From Sporolactobacillus putidus (GTDB lineage Bacteria > Bacillota > Bacilli > Bacillales > Sporolactobacillaceae): a stretch of DNA of 64,000 nucleotides. Positions 52,800 through 62,711 of the stretch are shown here, in pieces. The position numbers and the translations under genes are program-made. The stretch is from NCBI RefSeq assembly GCF_014647035.1, contig NZ_BMOK01000004.1:1-64000 (forward strand), in the 5' to 3' direction. Below the pieces are notes generated by a model. It did no database searches and was not told where the DNA came from. It saw only the letters and a program-made list of their open reading frames with translations. Numbering within the stretch: the stretch's first letter is position 1; every line of letters starts with the position of its first letter.

Positions 52800-53873
52800 A
52801 TGGACAAACAATCCATATACGGTTTGACATTCGAACAGTTGACGGCATGGGTATTGGAGCACGGAGAGAAAAAGTTTCGCGCGGCGCAGATCTGGGACTG
52901 GCTTTATGTGAAACGCGCCGGCGATTTCGACGAGATGACCAATCTGTCCGGGAAAAGCATCGGGCTGCTTAAAGCGTATTTTGTGATGGGGACTTTGAAG
53001 GAGCAGATTGCACAGAAGGCGAAGGACGGAACGACAAAATTTCTTTTTCAGCTGACGGACGGCAACCTGATCGAGACCGTGCTGATGCCGCATGAATACG
53101 GGCTTTCAGTCTGCGTGACCTCGCAGGTCGGCTGCAACATCGGCTGCAGTTTCTGTGCAAGCGGGCTGCTGCGGAAGAACCGTGATCTGACAAGCGGCGA
53201 AATGGTTGAACAGCTTGTCGCGATTCAGAAGCGTCTTGATCAGGCGGGAAACGGGGAACGGGTCGGCCATATCGTCGTCATGGGGATTGGCGAACCGTTC
53301 GATAATTTTGATCACGTCATAGACTTCCTGCGGATTATCAATGATCAAAAGGGTCTGTCGATCGGTGCCCGGCACATCACGGTGTCGACGAGCGGAATTG
53401 TTCCGAAGATTTATGAGTTCGCCGATATCGACTGGCAGGTTAATCTGGCTATTTCGCTTCACGCGCCGAATAACGAGCTGCGCAGCCGGATCATGAAGAT
53501 CAATCGCGCCTATCCGATCGAGAAACTGATGGAAGCCGTGGACTATTATCTGAAAAAGACCAATCGCCGAATCACATTTGAATATATTATGCTTAAAGAC
53601 ATTAACGATCATAAAGAAGAGGCGCTTCAGCTTGCCGGGCTGCTGGAGGACAAGCGTCATCTGGCCTTTGTCAATCTGATTCCGTACAATCCGGTCGAGG
53701 AGCATTCGGAATATCAGCGCAGTGAAAAAGACGCGGTCGCCGCTTTTTACGACACGCTGCAGAAAAAGGGCATTAATGCTGTTGTCCGTAAGGAATTCGG
53801 AACGGATATCGACGCTGCCTGCGGGCAGCTGCGAAGCAAACAGATCAGGAAAGAAAAGGTGCGCAGATCCTGA
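52800..53873 (+). CDS. rlmN: 23S rRNA/tRNA adenine C2-methyltransferase RlmN
   Basis: A 357-residue radical SAM enzyme methylating C2 of A2503 in 23S rRNA (and A37 in some tRNAs). The 4Fe-4S cluster cysteines are C112-x3-C116-x2-C119 ([12 protein letters not shown]). The methyl-carrying Cys near the C-terminus is in [13 protein letters not shown]. The [10 protein letters not shown] motif and the N-terminal helix-hairpin domain are intact. The enzyme improves translational accuracy. AGGTTAGG lies before ATG 52800. Single-gene unit. Confidence 0.97.
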   Translation: MDKQSIYGLTFEQLTAWVLEHGEKKFRAAQIWDWLYVKRAGDFDEMTNLSGKSIGLLKAYFVMGTLKEQIAQKAKDGTTKFLFQLTDGNLIETVLMPHEYGLSVCVTSQVGCNIGCSFCASGLLRKNRDLTSGEMVEQLVAIQKRLDQAGNGERVGHIVVMGIGEPFDNFDHVIDFLRIINDQKGLSIGARHITVSTSGIVPKIYEFADIDWQVNLAISLHAPNNELRSRIMKINRAYPIEKLMEAVDYYLKKTNRRITFEYIMLKDINDHKEEALQLAGLLEDKRHLAFVNLIPYNPVEEHSEYQRSEKDAVAAFYDTLQKKGINAVVRKEFGTDIDAACGQLRSKQIRKEKVRRS

Positions 53874-53910
53874 ACTGGATGGATCCGGACAAGTGCATAT
53901 GGAAAGTCCA

Positions 53911-53945
53911 TATCAGGGTGGGGAAACTCACCCTGATACTTTTTA
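53911..53945 (+). terminator. Terminator of rlmN
   Basis: TATCAGGGTG (53911-53920), eight-base loop, CACCCTGATA (53929-53938), then CTTTTTAA. Also positioned to stop the convergent LysE gene. Confidence 0.9.
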
Positions 53946-53963
53946 AGTCGAGTGTGCGCGGGC

Positions 53964-54599
53964 TCAGTTCTGCCTGTCAAACGCCAGCTTAATGCCGAAT
54001 CCGATTAAAATAAACCCTGTCATGCCCTGAATGGCCCGCCGGACAGCAGGCTTTTGGATCCATACCCTGATGAGGTCAATGAGTACGACATAAACCGAAA
54101 AAAGAATAAAGTTCAACAGAACATGAGTCAGTCCGAGAATGATGAACGGAAGCGCCGAACGGTTGTCCGGACTGATAAATTGCGGCAGAAAGGTCAGAAA
54201 GAAAACAGCGACCTTCGGATTCAGCAGATCGGTCAGTAGGCCCTGAAGGTAATTATTTCCGGAGCGGACAGCGGGCCTTGCTGCGGATGGCCCAATTTCG
54301 AACGCAGGACGCTCGTTCTTGCGCAGAGCAAAGAGAGCACGGGTACCCAGATACGTCAGATAGACCGCTCCCGCATATTTGAATAGAGAAAAGAGAAAAG
54401 CGGATTTTACAAGAAGCGCGGACAGGCCAAGAGCAGCGGCGGTTGTATGAATGAGAAGAGCGGTTGTGGTACCGCTGATAGTCAGGATACCGCCCGCCTT
54501 TCCCGAGACCAGTGTGTTTTTTGTCGTAAGGGCCATATCAGGTCCCGGAAGCAGAATAAGCGGGATGGAGACAAGTATAAAAAGCAGGAAATGTTCCAA
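53964..54599 (-). CDS. LysE/RhtB-family amino-acid exporter
   Basis: About 211 residues with five to six spans. It opens with the family signature ISIPLILLPGPDMALTTKNTL and has the later YLTYLGTRALFALRK and the NPKVAVFFLTFLPQFI motif. Members export lysine, arginine, threonine, homoserine or their analogues; the substrate cannot be set from sequence. I chose TTG 54599, six bases after GAGGTG; the GTG at 54608 lies inside that ribosome site. It is convergent with rlmN. Confidence 0.9.
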   Translation of the reverse strand: MEHFLLFILVSIPLILLPGPDMALTTKNTLVSGKAGGILTISGTTTALLIHTTAAALGLSALLVKSAFLFSLFKYAGAVYLTYLGTRALFALRKNERPAFEIGPSAARPAVRSGNNYLQGLLTDLLNPKVAVFFLTFLPQFISPDNRSALPFIILGLTHVLLNFILFSVYVVLIDLIRVWIQKPAVRRAIQGMTGFILIGFGIKLAFDRQN

Positions 54600-54629
54600 T
54601 TTTTTCACCTCACGGTTCAGTCCGGCAAG

Positions 54630-54835
54630 TTATTGATTCAGCACTTTTTTAATGCTCTTCTCACAGCGCTTCGCCTTTTTCCTCAGTCCGGCGTACATTT
54701 TGACCTGCAGAATCACTAGAGTGAGCATGGCACAGAAGGTGAAGGCATACATGGAAAAGGCCCAGATATTTTTCGTGTCCGTGCCGGATAAAAATATTTT
54801 ATTGTAATTCTGATTATTCAGTCTTATTTATTTTG
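54630..54835 (-). pseudogene. Possible remnant of a small membrane protein
   Basis: Minus-strand frame ending at TAA 54630-54632 encodes WAFSMYAFTFCAMLTLVILQ, then a basic tail (VKMYAGLRKKAKRCEKSIKK). One hydrophobic segment followed by a strongly basic tail is typical of small membrane proteins. The only ATG within it (about 40 codons before the stop) has no ribosome site, and the frame is closed upstream by TAA. It is either a truncated gene or a small unrecognised one just upstream of the LysE gene. Confidence 0.35.
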
Positions 54836-55157
54836 GGTTGCTTACTGTTGATTTTTCCAACGTTTACTAATGATTCTCAGCACTTACTGACGACTTCAGG
54901 CTCTTTGCTCCTGTGTACACATCGGGACCAGCCATTTCAATTCGCTTTTTCATCATTTGGGGGAAAAACGATTTCCGCCTGCTGGAATGAAGAAAACGCC
55001 CCCTTTTTTTTTCACCAGTTTGTCCAATTCAACAGAGATCTGAAATAAGTTAGCGATAGAATCAGTTTAACATAAATTCAAAATTTTTTACTGATTGAAA
55101 GATTTGTTAATAAAATTGCCTCAAGTATGAAAATGAAAATCAAGGGAAATAGTGACA

Positions 55158-55290
55158 GAATAGAGACGCATGGGGCTGTCCTAAAAGGTTATCCGCAAAC
55201 AACTTTTGCTGCGCTCCGGTTGCTCGCTTTCCCGCAGGAGTCCCGCGCCTGCGCGCTTGATTCAAAATGTACGCTTCAGGCGCTTTATTA
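55158..55290. repeat. Bacillaceae-type GC-rich intergenic repeat
   Basis: GGGGCTGTCCTAAAAGG, then TGCTGCGCTCCGGTTGCTCG and CCCGCAGGAGTC. This resembles a class of intergenic repeats seen in many Bacillaceae, often near insertion-sequence ends (recalled, not searched). No transposase frame is present. The rest of the 858-base spacer (54600-55457) shows only AT-rich sequence. Confidence 0.5.
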
Positions 55291-55300
55291 GCTTATTAAA

Positions 55301-55337
55301 AGGATGTCTCACATCAAATTGACTTTTGAGACATCCT
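55301..55337. terminator. 11-bp hairpin adjoining the intergenic repeat
   Basis: AGGATGTCTCA (55301-55311) is a perfect inverted repeat of TGAGACATCCT (55327-55337). Such GATGTCTC ends also occur at insertion-sequence termini. No T run on either side, so a mobile-element remnant is as likely as a terminator. Confidence 0.5.
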
Positions 55338-55457
55338 CAGTGAAACATAATTCTTGGCGAGGGCTGGGGAAACATTGTAAAAGCGGCAGAAAGCCTGCGC
55401 CTGTTCATATAAAACCGGCGCGCCTTCTGCCGCTGTGCATCTGAGCTTCAGAGAATC

Positions 55458-56633
55458 TCAGGATTCGTAATTCATTTTGTTCATTGAAGAGGCTTCATGT
55501 GAGACACCGGCCGTCTGCAGGGATTCGCTTGGAATATTCAAGATAAACTTGACGATGTTTTCAGGGATTAGCGGATCAACATATTCTTGCTGCGATTTCT
55601 TGATTTCTTTTAGCATGGCCACGTTATTTTCAAGCAGTTCGTTGATCGTCGGGACAAGGTCGTTCATCGAATCACAGGTGATGGCCAGATGGTACTTTTC
55701 CGCAAATTTCGGATTGCCCGATTCCTGGCCGGGGAGCGCACCGGTGATCACGATCGGCGTGTTGCATGAGACAGCTTCCATCATGACATTCGGGCTGCTC
55801 CTGATAAAGGCAATGTCGGAACTGGCGATCAGATCCTGTATGTTTCTTGTGAAACCGTAGATCTTTACTTTATCGCCGTATTTTTTTCCCAGAGATTTTT
55901 TTAGATGAGCTTGTAATTTTTCATTTCTTCCGGCTACAATGGTAATATTGAACCCAAAATTTTCAATCAGCGTCTTAGCCATCTTGCCCATATTACCGAC
56001 ACCTTCGCCGCCGCTCATGATCAGGCAGTTCAAAGGCTTGCCCGGGGTATAATGATCCGGGACATCCTTGGCTGCGTGGTTGTAGAAGCGTGAACGGACG
56101 GGAAAGCCGAGCACTTTGATCTTGTCGGCAGGAACGCCGAATTCAATACACTTGTCCTTTGCTTCTTCGGTAGGACTGATGATATAATCGGCGCGGGGAT
56201 CGGCCCAGAACGGCGTGATGCTGATCAGATCGGCAATCAGTGTTACAAAAGGAATATGAATATTATTTTTTTCCAATATGTTAATAATTGAACCATTGAA
56301 GTTCGGATGTACAGTCAGAATCAGATCCGGCTTGACTTGATCGAGCAGTGCAAGAAATCTCGTTCTGATTTTCAGTTCAATCAAATGGTTGACAAACGGC
56401 ACTTTCACCGAAGTGTAATCCCAGATGATCTTCCACAGGTTCTCTGAATTTCTTGTGATCGGCCCGTACATTTTGCCTACTTTGAGCAGTGTGCTTCCGC
56501 CAAGAGAAAAGCCATCGACAACATGGATCTTGACATCCGGAACAATATCGAATTTCTCGCTCAAAGATTCGGTAATGCTCTTATGTCCATGGCCGGTGTA
56601 ATTAGACGATATGATGAGTATGTTTTTAATCAT
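55458..56633 (-). CDS. GT28/MGDG-synthase-type glycosyltransferase
   Basis: A 391-residue GT-B enzyme. The N-domain starts IKNILIISSNYTGHGHKSIT with the glycine-rich acceptor loop (TGHGH) of the MGDG synthase/UgtP group. The C-domain has SGGEGVGNMGKM, IYGFTRNIQDLIASSD and the donor-site SSPNVMMEAVSCNTPIVI. UgtP adds glucose to diacylglycerol for glycolipids that anchor lipoteichoic acid; this protein may do the same or act on another lipid. It is divergent from an MFS protein. It starts at ATG 56633 after AAAGGAT. Confidence 0.88.
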   Translation of the reverse strand: MIKNILIISSNYTGHGHKSITESLSEKFDIVPDVKIHVVDGFSLGGSTLLKVGKMYGPITRNSENLWKIIWDYTSVKVPFVNHLIELKIRTRFLALLDQVKPDLILTVHPNFNGSIINILEKNNIHIPFVTLIADLISITPFWADPRADYIISPTEEAKDKCIEFGVPADKIKVLGFPVRSRFYNHAAKDVPDHYTPGKPLNCLIMSGGEGVGNMGKMAKTLIENFGFNITIVAGRNEKLQAHLKKSLGKKYGDKVKIYGFTRNIQDLIASSDIAFIRSSPNVMMEAVSCNTPIVITGALPGQESGNPKFAEKYHLAITCDSMNDLVPTINELLENNVAMLKEIKKSQQEYVDPLIPENIVKFILNIPSESLQTAGVSHEASSMNKMNYES

Positions 56634-56811
56634 CGAAGATATCCTTTCTCTAACAATTGGACTGACTCGCTAGATAAACAGCCTCTTCTGTCTAAATTAC
56701 ATTGTATGATAAACTGGGACAAGAAACAATTTATTTTAAGAAAGTTATAAAATAATGCTAGCAAAAAGTTAAAGGTTGTGCAACACCAAACCTTAAGGAG
56801 ACAGGCATTCC

Positions 56812-58257
56812 ATGTCATTTCAGAAATTCAAAACAATTTACGCCATTTGTGTTTATGTCAGTCTTGCGGCATTTGACAACATTGTCATCGGGCTTTTTCC
56901 TCCTCTGTTTAAAAATATTTCACAGGATCTGGGCGTCCCCATATCGGCGATGGGCGTCGTTTCGGCGGTGAACATTCTTGCGACAGCGGTTTCCTCCCTT
57001 TTCTGGGGCTACCTATCGGGGAAATATAACCGGAAAAAATTAATTATTGCCGGGACGCTGATCTGGGTGGCCGGCGTCTACCTGACCTCGCTGAGCCCAT
57101 CCTATCTTCTGTTGCTGGCCTTTCAGATCGTGACCGGAATCGGTCTCGGCTGCGTGGCCTCGATCGGTTTCAGCGCGCTGACCGACTATGTTCCCTACCA
57201 TTCCAGAGGCATGATCCTCAGCCTCTGGGGGATGTCGCAGGGATTCGGCGGCATCGCGGGTGCTCTGATTGCGTCAATCATCTCGACGCTGTCGGATTGG
57301 CGCGTGCCGTTTGAGGTACTCAGCCTGCTCGGCTTGCTCCTGATCGTTTTTTATTTTTTTGTAGAAGAACCGAAAATCGGGAATACCGAGCCGGAACTTC
57401 GAGCGCTGATTGAAGAAGGACAGAGCTATAATTACCGGATCACCCTGAGCCAGATGTCTATGATGCTTGGAAAGAGAAGCAACCTGCTCCTGTTTCTTCA
57501 GGGCTTCTTCATGAACATCGCGACAGGGAGTCTCATCTGGCTTCCAACGCTCTATATTGCAAAGCTTGGAGCATTGGGCTATGGAAATAAAGTGTCCGTG
57601 ATTGTCGCGTCCTTTCTGTACGGCATTTTTCAGATCGGCGGGACGCTGACTTCCCTGTTCGGCTATCTTGGGGATGTTTTGCAGCGCAGAAACTACAAAG
57701 CGCGCGCCCTGATTACGGCGGCATTCGTGTTTGTGACCATGCCGCTCTATATCCTATTATTTATTTTTCCAATTAATCAATTATCACTCCCTGAGACGGT
57801 GAATTCGGTCACGCTGTTTTTCAGTCTGATGGAGCAGATGTTTACCAATCCATGGATACTGGCCCTTTTTACGATCGCACTGTTTGCGTCCGCGGCCCAG
57901 TCTGCGAATACCCCAAACTGGCTGGCGCTGATCACGGATGTTAATCTTCCCGAACATCGCGGTACCGTATTCAGTATCGCCAATCTGGCCAACAGCCTGG
58001 GACGTACTTTTGGAAATCTGGGCGTGGGCGGCATACTTGCCTTTGTCTCCATCTATCTGCAGAGTCCGGGTGACTATGTCCTGACGATGAGTCTTCTGGA
58101 GCTGCCACTGATTCCTTCGGCAATCTGCTATCTTGTCATGGCAAAGTACAATGTCAGCGACATTGAGCATGTGAAAAAGGTTCTGGACAACCGCGGAAGG
58201 ACGATTTGTAAAAGATATGAGGAATATGCCGACCGGGATGAAAAAAGATCCACCTGA
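56812..58257 (+). CDS. Major facilitator superfamily transporter
   Basis: A 481-residue protein with twelve predicted spans, an internal loop at about residues 185-215 and a motif-A-like loop WGYLSGKYNRKKL between helices 2 and 3. A long middle region (EEPKIGNTEPELRALIEEGQ) leads to the second half. Overall form recalls the Spinster-like group. In Staphylococcus, ugtP is followed by ltaA, an MFS flippase for the glycolipid; here a GT28 gene lies divergently, so a lipid-linked substrate is possible. AAGGAG precedes ATG 56812. Confidence 0.88.
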   Translation: MSFQKFKTIYAICVYVSLAAFDNIVIGLFPPLFKNISQDLGVPISAMGVVSAVNILATAVSSLFWGYLSGKYNRKKLIIAGTLIWVAGVYLTSLSPSYLLLLAFQIVTGIGLGCVASIGFSALTDYVPYHSRGMILSLWGMSQGFGGIAGALIASIISTLSDWRVPFEVLSLLGLLLIVFYFFVEEPKIGNTEPELRALIEEGQSYNYRITLSQMSMMLGKRSNLLLFLQGFFMNIATGSLIWLPTLYIAKLGALGYGNKVSVIVASFLYGIFQIGGTLTSLFGYLGDVLQRRNYKARALITAAFVFVTMPLYILLFIFPINQLSLPETVNSVTLFFSLMEQMFTNPWILALFTIALFASAAQSANTPNWLALITDVNLPEHRGTVFSIANLANSLGRTFGNLGVGGILAFVSIYLQSPGDYVLTMSLLELPLIPSAICYLVMAKYNVSDIEHVKKVLDNRGRTICKRYEEYADRDEKRST

Positions 58258-58293
58258 ATCCGTATCTTGGAGCGGCTTCTCCTGTACATAAAA

Positions 58294-58344
58294 ACAAGCA
58301 TCTCTGGGACCGCTGGATAAACGGTTTCAGAGATGCTTGTTTTC
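58294..58344. terminator. Bidirectional terminator between the MFS gene and pepT
   Basis: ACAAGCATCTCTG (58294-58306) pairs perfectly with CAGAGATGCTTGT (58328-58340). A runs and T runs lie on the two sides. Confidence 0.9.
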
Positions 58345-58356
58345 TGTGGAACGTTA

Positions 58357-59589
58357 TTAAGCCTGTACTGCAAAAAGTTTCACAATTTCCACGATGGTTT
58401 GCGCGGCTTTGACCATGTTATCGACGGAAATATACTCGAATTTTCCGTGAAAGTTCTCGCCGCCGGTGAACAGGTTCGGCGTCGGCAGGCCCATGTAGGA
58501 AATCTGGGCGCCGTCCGTGCCGCCCCGGATCGGCAGGACCTGCGGCTCGATGCCGAGGTTTTTCATCGCCTGATAAGCGACGTCGACCACTTCCTTGTTT
58601 TGTTCCACTTTCTCTTTCATGTTGTAATATTGGTCTTTCAGTTCAAGAATGATGCTGTCTTGCCCGTATTTTTCCTGAAGCTTTCTGACTGTATCCTGAA
58701 CGAACGCTTTCTTGGCCGCGAACTTGGCTTTGTCGAAGTCGCGGATGATGTACACGAGTTTGGTTCGTTCAACGTCACCGGTAAATGAGAGCAGGTGGTA
58801 GAAGCCTTCATAACCTTCAGTCAGTTCCGGTGCTTCACCCTCAGGAATCTGGTTCTGGAAATCGATGGCGATTTTGATCGAATTAATCATCTTTCCTTTG
58901 GCGGAACCCGGGTGGACGTTGCTTCCGTTGAAAAAGAGTTTCGCTTCGGCGGCATTGAAATTTTCATACTCAAGTCCGCCAAGCGCGCCGCCGTCCACGG
59001 TGTAAGCCAGTTTCGCCCCAAACGCCGCGACGTCGAATTTATGCGGACCGCGGCCGATCTCTTCGTCAGGTGTGAAAGCGACGCGCACGTTGCCGTGTTT
59101 GATCTCAGGATGGTGCAGCAGATAATCCATGGCGGTCATGATCTCTGAAATGCCGGACTTATCATCGGCGCCGAGCAGCGTGGTGCCGTCGGTCGTGATC
59201 AGAGTGTGCCCGACATATCTTTTCAGTTCTGGAAACGTGTCCGGGCTGAGCACGACATTCCGTTCTTTGTTCAGAACGATCTCTTCTCCATCGTAATTTT
59301 CGATGAGCTGCGGTTTGACGCCGTCGCCTGTAAAATCGGTTGCCGTATCGACGTGCGACATGAAGCCGACTATCGGCACATTTTTATCCGTATTGGCCGG
59401 CAGCGTCGCCATCACGTAGCCATTTGCATCGATCGTCACATCGGCCATGCCGAGCGCCTTCAGTTCATCCACGAGCTGATTTAGCAGCGTCAGCTGACCA
59501 GGTGTCGACGGGCAGCCGGGATTGTCGTCGTTTGATTGCGTATTTACTTTTGCATACGATGTAAACCGTTTAATGATGTCTTCCTTCAA
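58357..59589 (-). CDS. pepT: Peptidase T (tripeptide aminopeptidase)
   Basis: A 410-residue M20B zinc aminopeptidase that removes the N-terminal residue of tripeptides in the cytoplasm. The zinc ligand segments are [15 protein letters not shown] and TPDEEIGRG. The dimerisation/lid domain begins near [10 protein letters not shown], and the C-terminal [20 protein letters not shown] carries the last ligands. I chose TTG 59589 ([16 protein letters not shown]), since it gives the family N-terminus and length and lies nine bases after GGGAG. ATG 59598 abuts that site, and longer frames are unsupported. Confidence 0.95.
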   Translation of the reverse strand: MKEDIIKRFTSYAKVNTQSNDDNPGCPSTPGQLTLLNQLVDELKALGMADVTIDANGYVMATLPANTDKNVPIVGFMSHVDTATDFTGDGVKPQLIENYDGEEIVLNKERNVVLSPDTFPELKRYVGHTLITTDGTTLLGADDKSGISEIMTAMDYLLHHPEIKHGNVRVAFTPDEEIGRGPHKFDVAAFGAKLAYTVDGGALGGLEYENFNAAEAKLFFNGSNVHPGSAKGKMINSIKIAIDFQNQIPEGEAPELTEGYEGFYHLLSFTGDVERTKLVYIIRDFDKAKFAAKKAFVQDTVRKLQEKYGQDSIILELKDQYYNMKEKVEQNKEVVDVAYQAMKNLGIEPQVLPIRGGTDGAQISYMGLPTPNLFTGGENFHGKFEYISVDNMVKAAQTIVEIVKLFAVQA

Positions 59590-59724
59590 CAGGTCCATCT
59601 CCCTTTCATCATCTTCATCTATCTTACCACGACAGAGGCTTTGCAACACATCACGGAATCGATACACAAGGAAGGGGGCGGCGCTAGGGCCAATGATGGC
59701 ATAAGCTGGCGAAAAGCACACTCT

Positions 59725-61347
59725 TTAGAAAACCTTCCGCCAAGCGAAAAAGTTCCCGGCCAGCAGAATCAGTGCATAGAACCAGAGACCGGATCCGGGA
59801 AGGAGCGCGCCGATCATTGCGTGCAGACCGGCGAGCGGCACGACAGCGGCCATAAGTAGCAGCGTCTGCATATTGCCGCCTTCCTGGACAGTCTCAAAGG
59901 ATCTTGAAAAGGGGAGCGTCTCTCCATTGATGACTTTGTAGCAGAATACGCTGTACAAACATGCAGTTATAAAAATGACAACCAGATCAGGAAGAATCAT
60001 CCACTTAAAAATGGCCAGGAATACGACGGTTAAAACTAAATAAACAGGAAGGAGCAGCTTGATGATAAAAGCTTTTAAAGTTCCACTGTAGATGAAGGCC
60101 GGATGCTTAATTGGTGCGGTGCCGAAAATCCAGGCTCCTTTATATGATCCGGAGAATTTCAGCATGGATACCGCTGTCGGAATCATGATCAGGCTGAAAT
60201 AGAGGAAAAAATAAGACTTCCCCGTTTGTAATTGCGCCCACGACTGGTCCTGCAATGAAGTAAAAATGAAAATGAACGGAAAAATAAGTGAAAAACCAAC
60301 CATCGGATAGACTTTCAATTTGAACGGACGGTCATTTTTCATCGTCAGTGCGGCGAAATGAAAAAATACCTGTTCTTCACGGCGAGAGCAAAAGATCTGC
60401 CCCAATAGCCTGTCTGTTTTTCCAGAATGCGGCCCGGTTTTGCCTCCATAGCTGGAAAGTTTCTGAATCGCGGCTTCAAAGGCCGGACTGCATTTGCTGT
60501 AAATCAGAATGGAAAGAAGCGGCAGCACAATTCCTGCCGCAGAGAACACGAGGATCTGCGGACTTTTGTCACCGCCGAGCAGCCATGCGAAAAATGAGCT
60601 GAACCATAAGGGCGGGATAAACAGCTGCCACCAAGCCGGATGAAAAATGATGTGCATACCTGCCAGATCAAAAGCACGGACAAGCAGCTGGTAGCCGATG
60701 GCAATTGAAAAGGAGAGGATGATCTGTACATAGTTAATGACATCTTTGAGCCGTTCCCCGTCAAAAAATTTCAGAATCAGGAGATAGATGAGTGCTGTAA
60801 TGGTCACGACGAAAAGATCCAGCAGAACCAGCTCCGGAAGAAATAATAGCAAGAATAAAGGGCCGCTGTGCAGCAGCCCGGCAACAGCTGAGGGAGCGGC
60901 CAGCGAGCCGGTCAGCAGCAAGAGGTACAGGCAAACGTGCACCGCCTTGGCGGCTTGAAGCGTTTTCGGGTCGATCGGTTTGGTATACAGGATCGACTTG
61001 TCCCGCGTGTCCAGAAGTACGGAAGAGAAGTCGGCGATCATCGACATCATGACCATGAACATAATAATGCCGAAGATCAGGCTCATCTGAAACAGAAAAT
61101 TGTGCCCCATGAGGACAATCGGGACGAGAAACAGTCCGGTCAGCGCGTAGAGCCAGAGTGATTTTAAAAACAAATTGCTTTCTTTGCGCTTTTTGTTCCT
61201 GGTTCCATTAAGGACGACAGGAGCCCGCCTCGCGTCCATCGTCAACTTGACCGCTAAAATTTTCCTCATCATCGCGTAATCGATGCCCAACCACTCAAAA
61301 AAACGCTGAAACACATCCAGAAATTTGATCAGACGCAGGTTTTCCAT
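59725..61347 (-). CDS. ABC exporter membrane subunit
   Basis: A 540-residue protein with about ten to twelve hydrophobic segments in two halves, separated by a polar loop at about 310-350. The C-terminal half has long hydrophobic helices. No family-defining motif was recognised; general form matches ABC-2 type exporter subunits. It lies three bases after the ATPase gene and certainly pairs with it. The cargo is unknown. Confidence 0.82.
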   Translation of the reverse strand: MENLRLIKFLDVFQRFFEWLGIDYAMMRKILAVKLTMDARRAPVVLNGTRNKKRKESNLFLKSLWLYALTGLFLVPIVLMGHNFLFQMSLIFGIIMFMVMMSMIADFSSVLLDTRDKSILYTKPIDPKTLQAAKAVHVCLYLLLLTGSLAAPSAVAGLLHSGPLFLLLFLPELVLLDLFVVTITALIYLLILKFFDGERLKDVINYVQIILSFSIAIGYQLLVRAFDLAGMHIIFHPAWWQLFIPPLWFSSFFAWLLGGDKSPQILVFSAAGIVLPLLSILIYSKCSPAFEAAIQKLSSYGGKTGPHSGKTDRLLGQIFCSRREEQVFFHFAALTMKNDRPFKLKVYPMVGFSLIFPFIFIFTSLQDQSWAQLQTGKSYFFLYFSLIMIPTAVSMLKFSGSYKGAWIFGTAPIKHPAFIYSGTLKAFIIKLLLPVYLVLTVVFLAIFKWMILPDLVVIFITACLYSVFCYKVINGETLPFSRSFETVQEGGNMQTLLLMAAVVPLAGLHAMIGALLPGSGLWFYALILLAGNFFAWRKVF

Positions 61348-61350
61348 CTG

Positions 61351-62148
61351 TCACACCTCTTCGACAATGGAGACAAAATCCTGTGCGATTTTCGCATGCT
61401 CGTGAAATCCTGTCAGCTGATTAAAGATCTCCTCCAATGTGCCTTCTTTATTTTGCTCCTTCAGATCATCAAAGCTTCCGTCGGCAGCGATCTGCCCGTT
61501 CGCCAGAAGCACGATACGGTGACTGATTTTCTCCACAACGTCCATGATGTGGGAGGAGTAGAAAATAGTTTTTCCCTCACTTGCGAGCCGTGCGAGAATT
61601 TCCTTGAAAACAAGCACACTGTTTGCGTCCAGGCCGCTCAGCGGTTCGTCGAAAAACAACAGGTCCGGATTGTGCAGCAGGCTCGAAATGATCAGTACCT
61701 TCTGCCGCATCCCTTTTGAAAAGGAGGAAAGGCGGGCGTCAATACTCCCGGAGAGGCCAAACTGCTCCATCAGCATGTTGGCTTTTCGCTCAGCCCGCTT
61801 TTCGTCCATACCGTAGCATTCTCCAGAGAAAATCAGGTATTCGCGCGCCGACAGAGTGTCATATAGCTCCGCCGTTTCCGGAACGTAGCCGATTCGCTGT
61901 TTGTAGGCGACACCGCTTGTCCGGATATCCTCGCCGAACAGTCGCACCTCACCGCTGTAGCCTTGCTGAAGCCCAAGCATGATCCGGACGGTTGTGCTTT
62001 TGCCGGCCCCGTTCGGACCAATGTAGCCGACGATCTGGCCCCGGTACACATCGAGATCGATGCCCTTCAAGACGGGCCCGTTTCCATAATTCATGGTCAG
62101 ATTTTTCATCGACAGAATGATATCTTTTCCCGTGTCGATCACATTCAC
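61351..62148 (-). CDS. ABC exporter ATPase
   Basis: A 265-residue ATPase of the CcmA/BcrA exporter group. It has Walker A GPNGAGKST (44-52), Q-loop GYVPETAELYDTLSAREYL, signature FSKGMRQK, Walker B LLFFDEPLSGLD and an H-loop SSH. GTG 62148 lies seven bases after GGAG. First gene of a two-gene export operon; the probable promoter has TATAAT on the minus strand at 62171-62166. Confidence 0.92.
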   Translation of the reverse strand: MNVIDTGKDIILSMKNLTMNYGNGPVLKGIDLDVYRGQIVGYIGPNGAGKSTTVRIMLGLQQGYSGEVRLFGEDIRTSGVAYKQRIGYVPETAELYDTLSAREYLIFSGECYGMDEKRAERKANMLMEQFGLSGSIDARLSSFSKGMRQKVLIISSLLHNPDLLFFDEPLSGLDANSVLVFKEILARLASEGKTIFYSSHIMDVVEKISHRIVLLANGQIAADGSFDDLKEQNKEGTLEEIFNQLTGFHEHAKIAQDFVSIVEEV

Positions 62149-62166
62149 CTTCGATCTCCGCTTTTA

Positions 62167-62269
62167 TTATAGATTATCACGTTAAGCAGATATTTTCCGC
62201 AAAAATCACAATATTGATGAAACACTTGGTTCCGAATGAATAGAGCTGGTTTTATAGATTATCTCGTTT
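62167..62269. repeat. Direct repeat TTATAGATTATCNCGTT
   Basis: TTATAGATTATCACGTTA (62167-62184) recurs as TTATAGATTATCTCGTTTA (62252-62270), 85 bp apart. The first copy contains the probable -10 of the export operon. Could be an operator pair or a local duplication. Confidence 0.5.
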
Positions 62270-62353
62270 ACTCATGATAAGCCGCTGCCTATGCCGCCGT
62301 AATACTGGCAAGCAGGTGATAGGAAAATTCCCGACTGCACGAAAATCAGAAGT

Positions 62354-62470
62354 TATCGCCCTAAGGTGCTAGAGAATCGCCGCGAACCCAGAGACAATCG
62401 CCTCAAGATACGGAAGAATCGCCCCGAACTCAGAGACAATCGCTCTAAGGTGCTGGATGATCGCTTTATT
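62354..62470. repeat. Five-unit AATCGCC array (second locus)
   Basis: Units start at 62354, 62375, 62396, 62417 and 62438, with a further ATCGCT at 62459. The spacing is exactly 21 bp. The heptamer AATCGCC is shared with the array at 41818-42299, but the sequences between differ (for example CGCGAACCCAGAGAC). Units 2 and 4 resemble each other, as do 1 and 5. Confidence 0.85.
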
Positions 62471-62711
62471 TAGAAATAAAACGTTCTTCAGCTTATCATT
62501 TTTAAAAACTTATATCTTGGTGAGCTAAAGGGATTGCTCATATTTTATTTTTGTATGAATGCGTTTTCGTCTGTACATTCCTGTGTCACGGCAGGTGCCC
62601 AGAGCATATATCATTACGAGAGCCCAATTTTATACGGAATGGCCCGGAAAAATGATGAGAAATTTTGCGTTGTGCCGGCCAAATCATCCGGGAAAAGGAA
62701 GGGATCGCAGA

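Noticed and set aside
54833-55048. Plus-strand 71-residue frame in the spacer before the GT28 gene
   Set aside because: No ribosome site; Phe/Ser-rich AT-derived composition.
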